A stretch of DNA of 64,000 bases, taken from positions 1 through 64,000 of the forward strand of contig CAZDOY010000005.1 in the NCBI GenBank assembly GCA_964507185.1, given 5' to 3'. Position numbers and translations under genes: made by a program. Origin of the DNA: CAVRTJ01 sp964507185 (GTDB taxonomy: Bacteria; Acidobacteriota; UBA4820; DSQY01). Below the pieces are notes generated by a model. It did no database searches, was not told the DNA's origin, and saw nothing but the letters and a program-made list of their open reading frames with translations. Positions 15,182 to 27,187 of the stretch are shown here, one piece after another. Positions within the stretch are counted from its first letter, which is position 1, and each line of letters starts with the position of its first letter.

Positions 15182-15387
15182 GGTTAGGCCGTGACTGTGC
15201 AAAATATGGTGTGTAAATCCTGTGCAAAAGTCCCAAATGCCTTCATTAGGCTTTATATACACAAAGAACCGCCAGTTTATCCACAGGATAATCAGGAGGG
15301 TAAGTTCAGGAACCATAAAGACCTGTGCTCTTTTTCACAGATCCACAGGCCCTACTATTTCTTCTTTATTGGAGAGGAGTAATATTC
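15182..15387. other. oriC: Replication origin (oriC) between dnaA and dnaN
   Basis: About 200 non-coding bases, AT-richer than the surroundings. DnaA-box matches to TTWTNCACA are: 15196-15204 (reverse), 15221-15229 (reverse), 15277-15285 (perfect TTATCCACA) and 15331-15339 (TTTTTCACA). A one-mismatch copy lies at 15210-15218. The AT-rich stretches around 15249-15262 and 15354-15370 are unwinding-element candidates. With the two boxes before dnaA this gives a dense cluster in the canonical dnaA-dnaN location. Confidence 0.82.
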
Positions 15388-16515
15388 ATGGATATCCGTA
15401 TAGAGACACGCACCCTGCAATCGGAATTGAATCTCGCACTGGGTATCGTCGAAAGCAAGGCCACCATCCCTATCCTCTCCAATCTGCTTCTCAGGGCCGA
15501 GAACAACCACGTCGAACTTGCCGCCACGGACCTTGAGGTCACCCTGAGGACTCAATGTCCGGCAGAGGTCCTGGAGCCCGGGGGGATTACGGTACCTGCA
15601 CGGAAGTTCGGGTCCATCGTCCGTGCTTTTCTCGGACAGGACACATCCCTCTCCCTGAAAACGACTCCGGAAGGAAAGCTCTTTCTTCAGCCCGTGGGCG
15701 GAAAGCAGGAATATCGCCTGCAGACCCTTCCCGAAGAGGACTATCCGACGCTGCTTCAACCGGGGGATGGAACGCGCCTGACGCTTTCGGCCGCGGCCTT
15801 CAAGCAGTCCATCGCAGAGACGCTCGTGTCCGTCGGTGTCGACGACAGCCGATTCTCGGTGAGGGGGGGGTTGTTGATCCTGGAGCCGGGCAAGCTCGCC
15901 ATGGTGTCCACCGATTCGCACCGCTTGACGTACACGGAAAGGACGTGCGAACTTCCCGTCGAGACGCCGATGCGCGTGCTCGTCCCGCGGAAGACCCTGA
16001 CGGAGTTTCTCAAGCTCGACGAAGCCGAGGAGGTGACGCTTACGTTCAAGGACAACCACGTCTTCCTCGAAATGGGGAGCAGGCTGCTCTACAGTCGGCT
16101 GATGGACACGACATTTCCTGCCTATGAAAAAGTCCTGCCATCCGATCTGGATAAGAAGGCCATCCTCGACAGGGTTACACTCCTGGAACGGCTCAAGCGC
16201 GTATCCATGGTGACCGAAAGCAAAACGAGGGCCGTGACGCTGGACTTCGATCCCGGCGGAAATCTCGAGATTCTGGTCAGGAACCAGGAAACGGGGGACG
16301 AAGGCCGGGAATACGTGAGCTGCGAGGACTATGAAGGCGAGGCCGCCAACATCGTGTTCAACGTGGATTACCTGATAGATTTTCTCTCGGAAAGCGCGGC
16401 GGAAAAGGTGAGCGTGACCATGAAGGACGGGGCCTACCAGGCCATGTTACAGCCGGTAAGGCCGCCCGAAGAAGGCGTTCACAAATACATCGTCATGCCG
16501 TTGAGGTTTGATTGA
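15388..16515 (+). CDS. dnaN: DNA polymerase III sliding clamp (beta subunit)
   Basis: A 375-residue clamp with three repeats of the clamp fold, the ring that tethers the replicative polymerase to DNA. Recognisable stretches are ATIPILSNLLL and AATDLEVTL in domain I, STDSHRLTY in domain II and the C-terminal YIVMPLR. I chose ATG 15388 because GGAGAGGAG at 15371-15379 precedes it; in-frame upstream codons would extend into oriC. The stop overlaps the recF start. Confidence 0.97.
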   Translation: MDIRIETRTLQSELNLALGIVESKATIPILSNLLLRAENNHVELAATDLEVTLRTQCPAEVLEPGGITVPARKFGSIVRAFLGQDTSLSLKTTPEGKLFLQPVGGKQEYRLQTLPEEDYPTLLQPGDGTRLTLSAAAFKQSIAETLVSVGVDDSRFSVRGGLLILEPGKLAMVSTDSHRLTYTERTCELPVETPMRVLVPRKTLTEFLKLDEAEEVTLTFKDNHVFLEMGSRLLYSRLMDTTFPAYEKVLPSDLDKKAILDRVTLLERLKRVSMVTESKTRAVTLDFDPGGNLEILVRNQETGDEGREYVSCEDYEGEAANIVFNVDYLIDFLSESAAEKVSVTMKDGAYQAMLQPVRPPEEGVHKYIVMPLRFD

Positions 16516-17570
16516 GGTTGCGCGACCTGAGCGTGGACGGTTTTCGAAACCTGAACGGTGCCACCCTCAGGTTCGATGCAACCGTCAGCCTTTTTCACGG
16601 AGATAACGCCCAGGGAAAAACGAACCTTCTTGAAGCGATATACATCCTTGGTACGACGCGGTCGTTCAGGGAGAACCGCCACGATTACCTGATCGGCGAA
16701 GGGCGGGAGGCCGCCCGCCTCGAAGGACGTGTGGAACATCCCGGCGTCAATCACGAATTGAGCGTGGTGATCGGCAGGGACGGCAAGCAGTATCTCAAGG
16801 ACAACGCGCAGGTTCCCCTGCCGGCATACCTCGAGACAATGCCCGTGGTCATTCTGAGCGTGGAGGATAGAAGCCTCGTAGGAGGCGCACCTAAATTCAG
16901 ACGGGACTTTCTCGATGCCTCCGCGGTCAGGAGACGCTCGGCTTATCTCGACACGCTCCTGGCTTTCGGAAGGTGCCTCAGGCAGCGCAACCAACTCCTG
17001 AAGGCGGACCCTGTACCGTTGAGAGAACTGGACGCCTGGACCAGGACCTACACGCGGCTTGCCGAGGAAATAAGGAGCGAACGGTGGGATGTTTCCGGGA
17101 GAATCAACGTCCTGCTGGATAAACTCGGGGGCGAACTCGACAACAGAGAGAGGGTCAGGGTCGTTTATAATCCCAGTGGAGGCAAGGATCTCGCGGGATC
17201 CCTGGCGAGGCTCCGATCCGAGGAAACGAGAGTGGGTACGACGCTGGCAGGCCCGCACCGTGACAAGGTGGAGGTACTCCTGAACGGAAAACCCATGGGT
17301 GCCTACGGATCCGCGGGACAGGTCAGAACGGCCGTTTGGATGTTAAAATTGACGAGCGTGCTGATGGTGGTTGAGAAGGGTGGGGACGCCCCTCTCTTTC
17401 TTCTCGACGACGTTGAGGCCGAATTGGACAGCAGCCGCGTCGGGAAGATGATGCGGCTCATGCAGGACAGAGCCCAGCTGATCATGACCGCAACCCGCCC
17501 GCTTTCGGACGAGTGGGTCCATCCACACCAGTTCCGCGTGGAGGACGGGCGAATCATAGATGAAGGCTAG
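16512..17570 (+). CDS. recF: DNA replication and repair protein RecF
   Basis: A 352-residue SMC-like ATPase that loads RecA at gaps with RecO/RecR. Visible: GFRNL near the N-terminus, Walker A GDNAQGKTNLLEA, the signature region YGSAGQVRTAVW and Walker B LFLLDDVEAELD. The start is TTG 16512, overlapping the dnaN stop (TTGA), with GAGG at 16503-16506. The position between dnaN and gyrB is the standard one. Confidence 0.95.
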   Translation: MRLRDLSVDGFRNLNGATLRFDATVSLFHGDNAQGKTNLLEAIYILGTTRSFRENRHDYLIGEGREAARLEGRVEHPGVNHELSVVIGRDGKQYLKDNAQVPLPAYLETMPVVILSVEDRSLVGGAPKFRRDFLDASAVRRRSAYLDTLLAFGRCLRQRNQLLKADPVPLRELDAWTRTYTRLAEEIRSERWDVSGRINVLLDKLGGELDNRERVRVVYNPSGGKDLAGSLARLRSEETRVGTTLAGPHRDKVEVLLNGKPMGAYGSAGQVRTAVWMLKLTSVLMVVEKGGDAPLFLLDDVEAELDSSRVGKMMRLMQDRAQLIMTATRPLSDEWVHPHQFRVEDGRIIDEG

Positions 17571-17601
17571 GGGGAAAGCCCCTGAACCGGGAGATTGCAA
17601 C

Positions 17602-20022
17602 GTGAGCGAAGCCAAAGAGTTACCACAGAAAGAACAGAAACGCTATGACGCCTCCTCCATCCAGGTCCTGGAGGGTCTCGAGGCCGTGCGCAAGCGGCCG
17701 GCCATGTACATCGGATCGACGGGATCGACAGGCCTCCACCACATGGTCTGGGAGGTCGTGGACAACGCCATCGACGAATCTCAGGCGGGCTACTGCGACG
17801 ACATCAGGGTGACGATCCACCCCGACGATTCCGTCACCGTGGAAGACAACGGCCGCGGCATACCGGTGGACATCCATCCCGAGGAGGGGAAGCCGGCCGC
17901 CGAAGTGGTCATGACCGTTCTGCACGCCGGCGGAAAGTTCAACAACGAAGCCTACAAGGTATCGGGTGGACTCCACGGCGTGGGTGTCAGCGTCGTCAAC
18001 GGTCTCTCGGAGCACCTCGACCTGGAGATATGGCGCGACAAGGGCGTCTATGTTCAGAGCTACGAAAAGGGAATCGCCAAGGGACCGCTGACCAAGACGG
18101 GCACGCCCAAACCCGCGACCAAACACGGGAGCCGGATCACCTTCAAGCCCGATACGGAGATCTTCGAGGAGACGACCTTCAGCTGGGACATTCTGAATAC
18201 CCGCTTCAGGGAGCTGGCCTTCCTGAACGCCGGCGTGAAGATCAGCCTGACCGACGAGCGCGAGGAGGACAAGAAGGCCGAATATTTCAGCGAGGGCGGG
18301 ATCGCGGCCTTCGTGGAATACCTCAACCGGGGAAAAAACACACTACATCCCAACCCCATCGTTTATCGGGGGGAGCAGGACAAGATCATCCTGGAATGCG
18401 CCATACAGTGGAACAACGGTTATAACGAGATGGTCTACTCCTTCGTTAACTCCATACACACCGTAGAGGGCGGCACGCACCTGGCGGGGTTCAGGGCGGC
18501 GCTCACGCGCAGCGTCAACGCCTATGCCGCGTCGAGCGGACTCACGAAGAACCTCAAGGTCAACCTCTCGGGCGACGACGTGCGCGAGGGGCTGACTGCC
18601 GTCGTTTCGATCAAGATTCCCAACCCCCAGTTCGAGGGACAGACCAAAGCCAAGCTGGGCAATTCCGAGGTGAAGGGCCTGGTGGAGACGGCGTTGAACG
18701 AGTTCCTGGCCCAGTTTTTCGAGGAAAACCCGGACGTGGCCAAGTCCGTGATCGGGAAGGTCGTGGAGGCTTCACGCGCCCGCGAGGCGGCACGCAAAGC
18801 CCGGGAGCTTACGCGCCGGAAGGGGGCGCTGGACAGCGAGTCCCTGCCCGGAAAGCTGGCCGACTGCCAGGAGAAGGACCCGGCAAAGAGCGAGATCTTC
18901 CTGGTGGAGGGCGATTCGGCCGGCGGCTCGGCAAAGCAGGGCCGGGACAGGAAGACCCAGGCGATTCTGCCCCTGAGGGGCAAGATCCTGAACGTTGAAA
19001 AGTCCCGGCTCGACAAGATCCTGTCGAACAACGAGATCCGGACCATCATCACGGCCCTGGGGGCCGGCACCGGGCGCGAGGACTACGATCCTTCCAAGCT
19101 CAGGTATCACAAGGCCATCATCATGACGGACGCCGACGTGGACGGGAGCCACATCCGGACGCTGCTTCTGACTCTGTTCTACAGGCACTTTCCCGATATG
19201 ATAGAGAGCGGCCACGTCTACGTCGCCCAGCCGCCGCTCTACAGGGTGGCCAAGGGCAAGGAAGAGCATTACATCCGCACGGAAGAGGAGCTGACGCGGT
19301 TCTTTATCCAGAAGGCGGTGGACAGTTACAAGATCACGATTCCCGCCCTCGACAAAACCTACCAGGGAGACGAACTCGGAAACATCCTGGAGCTTCTGCA
19401 GCGCTACGAACGCCTCCTGCTGCGCCTGGAGCGCAAGGGCTTTTCCGAGAAGCTGCTGAAGTTCCTCTTCGAGCAGGACCTGTGCAGGGACCTCTTTACC
19501 GACATGGGACGCGTACAGGATATGCGCAACGCCCTGAAAGATATGGGATTCTCTGTGACCGAGCTGAAGTTCGACGAGGAGCACAGCCTCTACGAATTCA
19601 CGGCCCAGGACCGGGATCTGGCCCTGCCCGCGCTGGTGTGCCACACCCTGCACCACGCCTCGGAGTTCCTCACGGTCCAGTCTCTCCGCAAGCAGCTCAA
19701 GGATTTCATGAAACCCCCCTTCGTCATTCAGAACGGCGGCGCGGAGGAGACGGTCTCGGACCGACGGGCAATTCTCGAAGCCCTCATGGGCGCCGTAAAG
19801 AGCAAGTATCACGTGCAGCGCTACAAAGGTCTGGGAGAAATGAACCCGGAGCAGCTCTGGGGGACGACCATGGACCCCACCCGGCGCAGGCTCCTGCAGG
19901 TCAGAATCGAGGACGCGGTGGAAGCCAACGACCTCTTCTCGATCCTCATGGGAGATGCCGTCGAGCCGAGGCGCCGGTTCATTGAGGAGAACGCCCTGAA
20001 CGTTACGAACCTGGATGTATAG
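17602..20022 (+). CDS. gyrB: DNA gyrase subunit B
   Basis: ATPase and TOPRIM subunit of gyrase, about 806 residues. GHKL ATPase motifs are EVVDNAIDE, EDNGRGIP and GGLHGVGVSVVN; the TOPRIM motifs are EGDSAGGSA, PLRGKILNVE and IMTDADVDGSHI. A roughly 165-residue insertion follows TOPRIM, as in E. coli GyrB, before the terminal QRYKGLGEMNPEQLW. GTG 17602 has GGGAG at 17589-17593. An in-frame ATG at 17560, overlapping recF, is an alternative adding 14 residues. Confidence 0.97.
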   Translation: MSEAKELPQKEQKRYDASSIQVLEGLEAVRKRPAMYIGSTGSTGLHHMVWEVVDNAIDESQAGYCDDIRVTIHPDDSVTVEDNGRGIPVDIHPEEGKPAAEVVMTVLHAGGKFNNEAYKVSGGLHGVGVSVVNGLSEHLDLEIWRDKGVYVQSYEKGIAKGPLTKTGTPKPATKHGSRITFKPDTEIFEETTFSWDILNTRFRELAFLNAGVKISLTDEREEDKKAEYFSEGGIAAFVEYLNRGKNTLHPNPIVYRGEQDKIILECAIQWNNGYNEMVYSFVNSIHTVEGGTHLAGFRAALTRSVNAYAASSGLTKNLKVNLSGDDVREGLTAVVSIKIPNPQFEGQTKAKLGNSEVKGLVETALNEFLAQFFEENPDVAKSVIGKVVEASRAREAARKARELTRRKGALDSESLPGKLADCQEKDPAKSEIFLVEGDSAGGSAKQGRDRKTQAILPLRGKILNVEKSRLDKILSNNEIRTIITALGAGTGREDYDPSKLRYHKAIIMTDADVDGSHIRTLLLTLFYRHFPDMIESGHVYVAQPPLYRVAKGKEEHYIRTEEELTRFFIQKAVDSYKITIPALDKTYQGDELGNILELLQRYERLLLRLERKGFSEKLLKFLFEQDLCRDLFTDMGRVQDMRNALKDMGFSVTELKFDEEHSLYEFTAQDRDLALPALVCHTLHHASEFLTVQSLRKQLKDFMKPPFVIQNGGAEETVSDRRAILEALMGAVKSKYHVQRYKGLGEMNPEQLWGTTMDPTRRRLLQVRIEDAVEANDLFSILMGDAVEPRRRFIEENALNVTNLDV

Positions 20023-20155
20023 AGTGTAGGGACGATCCATTGACAGCGTGTGATCCGGGCCCTCGAAGACGAAGGCCCTCGCGGCGGCTCATGGGAAGCC
20101 GCCTCCGGGTTGGGATCGATACCCGGTCGACGATCACCCTCTTTGAGGATTACTT

Positions 20156-22678
<2,523 letters not shown>

Positions 22679-22711
22679 GAGATTTCAGCGAAGGGACTGG
22701 AGGGAGAGAGG

Positions 22712-23356
22712 ATGAAGATCTTTCTGGATACGGCCATCGTGGACGAGATCAGGGCCGCCAACGACTGGGGCGTCATCGACGGCGTGACCACGAACCCGTC
22801 TCTCATAGCCAAGAGCGGGCGAAAATTCGAGGACGTGGTGACGGAGATCTGCTCTATCGTGGACGGCCCCGTGTCCGCGGAAGTGACGGCCCTGGATGCC
22901 GAGGGCATGGTCAGGCAGGCCCAGCCCCTGGCCGCCATACACGAGAACGTGGTCATAAAGGTGCCCATTACCGCCGAGGGCCTCAAAGCTGCGCACGCAC
23001 TCAAAGGAAAGGGCATCCGGACGAACGTGACGTTGATTTTTTCTCCGTCCCAGGCTCTCCTGGCGGCCAAGGCCGGCGCCTCTTTCGTGTCGCCCTTCGT
23101 CGGACGGCTGGACGACATCAGCCACGTGGGCATGGAACTCGTGGAGCAGATCAGGGCCATCTTCGACAACTACGATTACGACTGCGAGATCATAACGGCC
23201 TCCGTGCGGAATCCCCTCCACGTCGTGGATGCGGCCATCGCCGGCGCCGACATCGCAACGGTCCCGTACAAGGTACTCGAGCAATGCCTGAAGCATCCCC
23301 TCACGGATATCGGCCTGGATAAATTCCTGGCCGACTGGGAGAAGGCGAAGAAGTAA
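22712..23356 (+). CDS. Transaldolase-like / fructose-6-phosphate aldolase family protein
   Basis: A 214-residue small transaldolase (TalC/Fsa subfamily): FLDTA at the N-terminus, DGVTTNPSLIAKSG, the Schiff-base Lys in VVIKVPIT, GIRTNVTLIFS and SPFVGRLDD. It transfers or releases dihydroxyacetone units in the pentose phosphate pathway. Whether it is a true transaldolase or an F6P aldolase cannot be decided without the key residue alignment. It is 33 bp downstream of gyrA and in the same direction. Confidence 0.9.
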   Translation: MKIFLDTAIVDEIRAANDWGVIDGVTTNPSLIAKSGRKFEDVVTEICSIVDGPVSAEVTALDAEGMVRQAQPLAAIHENVVIKVPITAEGLKAAHALKGKGIRTNVTLIFSPSQALLAAKAGASFVSPFVGRLDDISHVGMELVEQIRAIFDNYDYDCEIITASVRNPLHVVDAAIAGADIATVPYKVLEQCLKHPLTDIGLDKFLADWEKAKK

Positions 23357-23367
23357 GCCTGCCCTGC

Positions 23368-23395
23368 TTGACTCGAACGCCGGTTTATGTACAAT
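23368..23395 (+). promoter_or_regulatory. Promoter of the tRNA-Asp gene
   Basis: TTGACT (23368-23373), 16 bases, TACAAT (23390-23395); start expected near 23402, seven bases before the tRNA. Confidence 0.7.
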
Positions 23396-23408
23396 GGGTA
23401 GGCTGAGC

Positions 23409-23486
<78 letters not shown>

Positions 23487-23502
23487 GAAAAATTCGAGCG
23501 AG

Positions 23503-23530
23503 AAAAGGGGCGCGATGCGCCCCTTTTTCT
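23503..23530 (+). terminator. Intrinsic terminator of tRNA-Asp
   Basis: AAAAGGGGCGC (23503-23513), loop GAT, GCGCCCCTTTT (23517-23527) and a T-run. The A-rich left flank lets it also serve the convergent symporter gene. Confidence 0.88.
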
Positions 23531-23559
23531 TTGTTGCCGCTCACACCGGGAGATGGCCT

Positions 23560-24798
23560 TTACGGGTCCGCGGCGTCACCGCCCCAACCCAGGATCTTCT
23601 CCACCACCGCGCAGCCCACCGAATCGCCCCATACGTTGACGGCGGTCCGCCAGCGGTCGAGGAACCAGTCGACCGCGAGGATAATGCCTACGCCCTCCAG
23701 GGGTAGGTGCACGGCCTGGAGCACCATCACCATGGTGAAGAGGCCGGCCTGCGGCACACTCGCGGCGCCGACCGCCGCGAGCGTGGCCGTGAGGAAGATC
23801 ATGACCTGGGCCTGGAAGCCCAGCACGATACCGTAGCTCTGAGCTATGAATATGGCTGCCACCGCTTCGTAGAGGGCTGTGCCGTCCATGTTGACGGTGG
23901 CGCCCAGGGGCAGAACGAGGTCGGCCGCCGCCGCCGAGACGCCGTTGTCCTCCTCCACGCATTCGAAAGTGACCGGCAGGGTGGCGGCCGAGGAGGCCGT
24001 CGAGAAGGCCGTCGCCAGGGCCTTGAGCATGTTTCTGAAATAGGGCCAGGGATTCCTGTGCGCGAGAAGGAGCAGGACGAGCGGCAGCAGGACCAGCCCG
24101 TGGATGCCGAGGCCCAGAAGAACCGTGAGCATGTACTTGCCGACCTTCGATATCTCCTCGAGGAAGGCCTGCCCTCCGCCCGCCTCTCCGAGCTTCCCCG
24201 CCACCAGACCGAAGACGCCGACGGGAGCGAACCACATCACGAGGTGGACGATCTTCATGATGGCCTCGTTCAAGCCGTCGAAGAACCGCACGACGGTCCT
24301 GCCGCGCTCTCCGAGTGTCGTCAGCACGCCGCCGAAAACGAGCGAGAAGACGATGAGTGGCAGGATGTCCATGTCCGCCGCGGCTTTGAAAAGGTTGGCG
24401 GGCACCAGGCTCAAAATGATGTCGGTGAAATGCAGGGCCTGCCGCTGCGAAAGCACGGTCGATGCGTCGCCCGAATGCACCACCCCGATGCCCGGCTGGA
24501 TGACGTTGACCAGGATGATGCCGACGGCGACCGCCATCCCCGTGGTGATCATGTAGTACAGGATGGTCACAAAACCCGCGCGGCCGAGTTTCCGGATATC
24601 CCCGATGGACGTGATGCCTGTAATCATGGAGGCCACGATCAGCGGCACGATGATCATCTTGAGGGCGCGGAGGAAGATCTCGCCAAGCCAGCCGAAGTTG
24701 GCGGCCTCCTTGCCCATCCAGAATCCTGCGGCCATGCCCAGGATCATGCCGGCGAAGATACCGAAGAGAATGATCTTCCGAGAAAGGGACCGATTCAC
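23560..24798 (-). CDS. Dicarboxylate/amino acid:cation symporter (glutamate/aspartate type)
   Basis: A 412-residue member of the SDF/EAAT family (GltP, DctA, GltPh) that imports acidic amino acids or dicarboxylates with Na+ or H+. Seen are the serine-rich STASSAATLP re-entrant hairpin, the NMDGTALYE cation site and the TM8 motif DRWRTAVNVWGD. The Arg at the GltPh Arg397 position favours an acidic substrate over neutral amino acids. Eight transmembrane segments are expected from the family. It is transcribed away from the flavin reductase gene. Confidence 0.92.
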   Translation of the reverse strand: MNRSLSRKIILFGIFAGMILGMAAGFWMGKEAANFGWLGEIFLRALKMIIVPLIVASMITGITSIGDIRKLGRAGFVTILYYMITTGMAVAVGIILVNVIQPGIGVVHSGDASTVLSQRQALHFTDIILSLVPANLFKAAADMDILPLIVFSLVFGGVLTTLGERGRTVVRFFDGLNEAIMKIVHLVMWFAPVGVFGLVAGKLGEAGGGQAFLEEISKVGKYMLTVLLGLGIHGLVLLPLVLLLLAHRNPWPYFRNMLKALATAFSTASSAATLPVTFECVEEDNGVSAAAADLVLPLGATVNMDGTALYEAVAAIFIAQSYGIVLGFQAQVMIFLTATLAAVGAASVPQAGLFTMVMVLQAVHLPLEGVGIILAVDWFLDRWRTAVNVWGDSVGCAVVEKILGWGGDAADP

Positions 24799-25062
24799 GC
24801 GGAGGCCTCCGTAAACAGGCGACCTACGGCCCGGCGGGGAAGTCCGGGGCCACGTGTGCTGTTTGGAGAGTCGATGAAGAAGTCCGGGTGCACAAGCGCT
24901 CGCTCTTCTTTGTCGTCATGCGGCAATAATACCACGGTCCCGGGCCACTCCGGGGCGGCGATGGTATACTTCTGGCGCCGGGCCGGCGTCTCTCCGGGCT
25001 GGGCAAACAGGGAACCCGCGGCGGTGCAAGCGCCGATATCGAGCGGGGCAGCAGAGGAGACC

Positions 25063-26520
25063 ATGGGCGACAAGACGAAACGCTACGACGCCATCATTCT
25101 AGGGGCGGGTGCCGCCGGGCTCGCCGCCGCCAAGGGACTGGGGCGGCTGGGTGCCAGGGTCGCCGTCATCGAGCGGGAGAAGCTGGGCGGAGACTGCATC
25201 GCCTGGGGGTGCGTGCCCAGCAAAACGTATCTTTATATAGCCCGCCTTCTGAGCCAGGCGCGATGGTCCAAGAACTGCGGCGTAGGCGATGGAATGGTGA
25301 CTTTCGATTACACGGCCGCCAAGGCCTACGCCGAAAAGGTGCGCGAAGTCCTGACCCGGCAGGATACGGAAGAGTCCCTCCGGGGCCAGGGTATCGACAT
25401 CATCTACGGTAAGCCCCGCTTTACCGCCCAACGGGTGGTGAGCGTCAACGACCGGAAACTCCGCGCCGGCCACGTGATCATCGCGACCGGCGCCCATGCG
25501 GTGGCCCCGCCCATCGAAGACCTCGAGGCCGTGGGGCACCTGGACAGCCGCTCCATTCTGCAGATCGACCGCCTGCCCGAATCCCTGATCATCCTCGGCG
25601 GCGGGCCGATCGGCGTGGAGTTCGCGCAGATGTACCAGCGGATGGGCGTGGCCGTGACCATCGTGGAATCCAACCCGAGACCCCTGCCTCGGGAAGAGCC
25701 CGAAGCCGGCGAGTATCTTCTGAAGATTCTGCTCGAGGAAGGCGCCCGCTTTCTCGGCGAGCGCAGGGCCGTAAAGGCCTACAGGACGGAAACCGGTAAG
25801 GGGCTCGTCCTCAAGCGAAAGGACGGGTCGGAGGACCGCGTGGAGGCGGAGGAGATATGCGTCGCAACGGGCCGCGCGCCGAACGTGGAGGGGCTCGATC
25901 TCGACCGGGCGGGTGTGCGGTTCGACAGGCACGGCATTCACGTGGACAAGGCCATGCGGACGACTTCGCCGGGGGTCTGGGCCATAGGGGACTGCAACGG
26001 CCTCTATCAGTTTACCCACATGGCGGAACACGAAGCGGGCGTGTGCGTGAAAAACATTGTGAGGAGCCGGTTCCTTCCGTTTCTCATCGAGAAAATGCAC
26101 TTCAGGGCCATCGCATGGGTCACGTTCACGGACCCCGAGGTTGCCCATTGCGGGCTGACGGAAGCAGAGGCCCGGGACCGTGGGATCAAACACCACGTGC
26201 TGCGCTACAACTTTGACCACCTGGACCGCGCCGTAATCGAAAACAAGCCGGGCGGCATCGCCAAGGTCATCACGGACCACCGGGGACGCCTGCTGGGCGC
26301 CCACATGGTCGGGGCCCATGCCGGCGAACTCCTGCAGGAGTTGGTCCTGGGGGTCCGCAAAGGCATGCGCGTGGTGGACATCTCGCAGACCGTGCACCCG
26401 TATCCGGCGTTCGTCCAGATGGCGCGGCGCGCGGCCAACGTCTATTACGTTCACACGATCTACGAAAATCCCCGGCGGGTTTCTTTCTTGAAGTGGCTGG
26501 GCGGTTTCGGACGAGCCTGA
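25063..26520 (+). CDS. FAD-dependent pyridine nucleotide-disulfide oxidoreductase (mercuric reductase/dihydrolipoamide dehydrogenase-like)
   Basis: A 485-residue flavoprotein: FAD motif GAGAAG near 14-19, redox disulfide GGDCIAWGCVPSK (Cys45, Cys50), NAD(P) motif GGGPIGVE, GRAPN and AIGDCN. The dimerisation domain is standard, but the conserved catalytic HP(T)xxxE pair near the C-terminus reads HPYPAFVQ, so the His and Glu positions are Tyr and Gln. No metal-binding MerA-type Cys pair is visible at the C-terminus. The substrate is unknown. ATG 25063 has GAGGAGA at 25054-25060; the long open frame before it is the shadow of the symporter gene. Confidence 0.88.
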   Translation: MGDKTKRYDAIILGAGAAGLAAAKGLGRLGARVAVIEREKLGGDCIAWGCVPSKTYLYIARLLSQARWSKNCGVGDGMVTFDYTAAKAYAEKVREVLTRQDTEESLRGQGIDIIYGKPRFTAQRVVSVNDRKLRAGHVIIATGAHAVAPPIEDLEAVGHLDSRSILQIDRLPESLIILGGGPIGVEFAQMYQRMGVAVTIVESNPRPLPREEPEAGEYLLKILLEEGARFLGERRAVKAYRTETGKGLVLKRKDGSEDRVEAEEICVATGRAPNVEGLDLDRAGVRFDRHGIHVDKAMRTTSPGVWAIGDCNGLYQFTHMAEHEAGVCVKNIVRSRFLPFLIEKMHFRAIAWVTFTDPEVAHCGLTEAEARDRGIKHHVLRYNFDHLDRAVIENKPGGIAKVITDHRGRLLGAHMVGAHAGELLQELVLGVRKGMRVVDISQTVHPYPAFVQMARRAANVYYVHTIYENPRRVSFLKWLGGFGRA

Positions 26521-27187
26521 ACCGGAAGGCACCCCGGGATAGAGACGGCAGAAACTACAGCGATCGGCCGCCGGGTGTGCCGGGGTCTTCGGTCCACGGA
26601 GGACGATCCCGAACGTCGGAAAAGCTACAGGAAAAAATCCGCCGATGTCGATGGTCCGCGCCACCTGTCCTGGAGCCTGCGGCCAAATCGGCTCACTCCG
26701 GCGCGCGGACGGACGGGCAGGGCGGTCAAAATATCGTCCCCTATTTTTCAAAGGGGGTCCGGGGTTGGCTGCCTTCGTGCAAATCTCCGACACCTTTAAT
26801 ATTGAAGTATTCTAAGTTCCTGAAATTATTATCTAATATGTGTGTATAGGATAAAATTTGAAGCCGATATGTGGCATGAACATACGATCATTTTCGTCCC
26901 CGTCGGGACGGTTTCGTTTGCTTTAAGCGGGGACTTTCGGTATCGAGTCGAGGGGCTGGGCGTGCGTGTTTCGACAGCGTCTGCCTCATGACTTCAGACC
27001 CCGAGGAGGATGAGATGGGCGGCTTGAGTTTTGAGGCCCGGTCGAAAGTCTGGGCCATCACTGATAAGGAGCCGAGGACCCCGTCCACGGCACGCGTTTC
27101 CAGAAAATGCAGAAAATTTGCCACGGCTGAAAAAAAGAGGGGCCGTGCGGCCCCTCTTCGCTTCTGTCCGTAGTGTAGCGCAGGGCG
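26521..27187. other. Large intergenic region with AT-rich island
   Basis: 667 bases without a convincing gene. Up to about 26780 it is GC-rich. From about 26784 to 26893 it is strikingly AT-rich compared with the rest of the window, with several -10-like elements (for example TTGAAG 26802-26807 with ATTATT 17 bases on). Next come an inverted repeat CGTCCC/GGGACG at 26895-26909 and GC-rich DNA up to the csp terminator. Short open frames on both strands lack good starts. It may hold a small RNA gene or an old insertion remnant. Confidence 0.5.
27129..27158 (-). terminator. Intrinsic terminator of the cold-shock gene
   Basis: GAGGGGCC (27137-27144) pairs with GGCCCCTC (27149-27156). On the minus strand it is followed by seven T (A-run at 27130-27136). 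Confidence 0.88.

Noticed and set aside
23707..25062. N-terminal extension of the flavin reductase by over 450 codons
   Set aside because: It is antisense to the symporter gene, and ATG 25063 has its own ribosome-binding site.
26888..27124. A 78-codon minus-strand frame downstream of csp
   Set aside because: Starts with GTG next to the csp terminator, no Shine-Dalgarno, no recognisable domain.
26940..27130. tmRNA-like element (GTTTCGAC)
   Set aside because: No tRNA-like acceptor end with CCA and no tag reading frame nearby.
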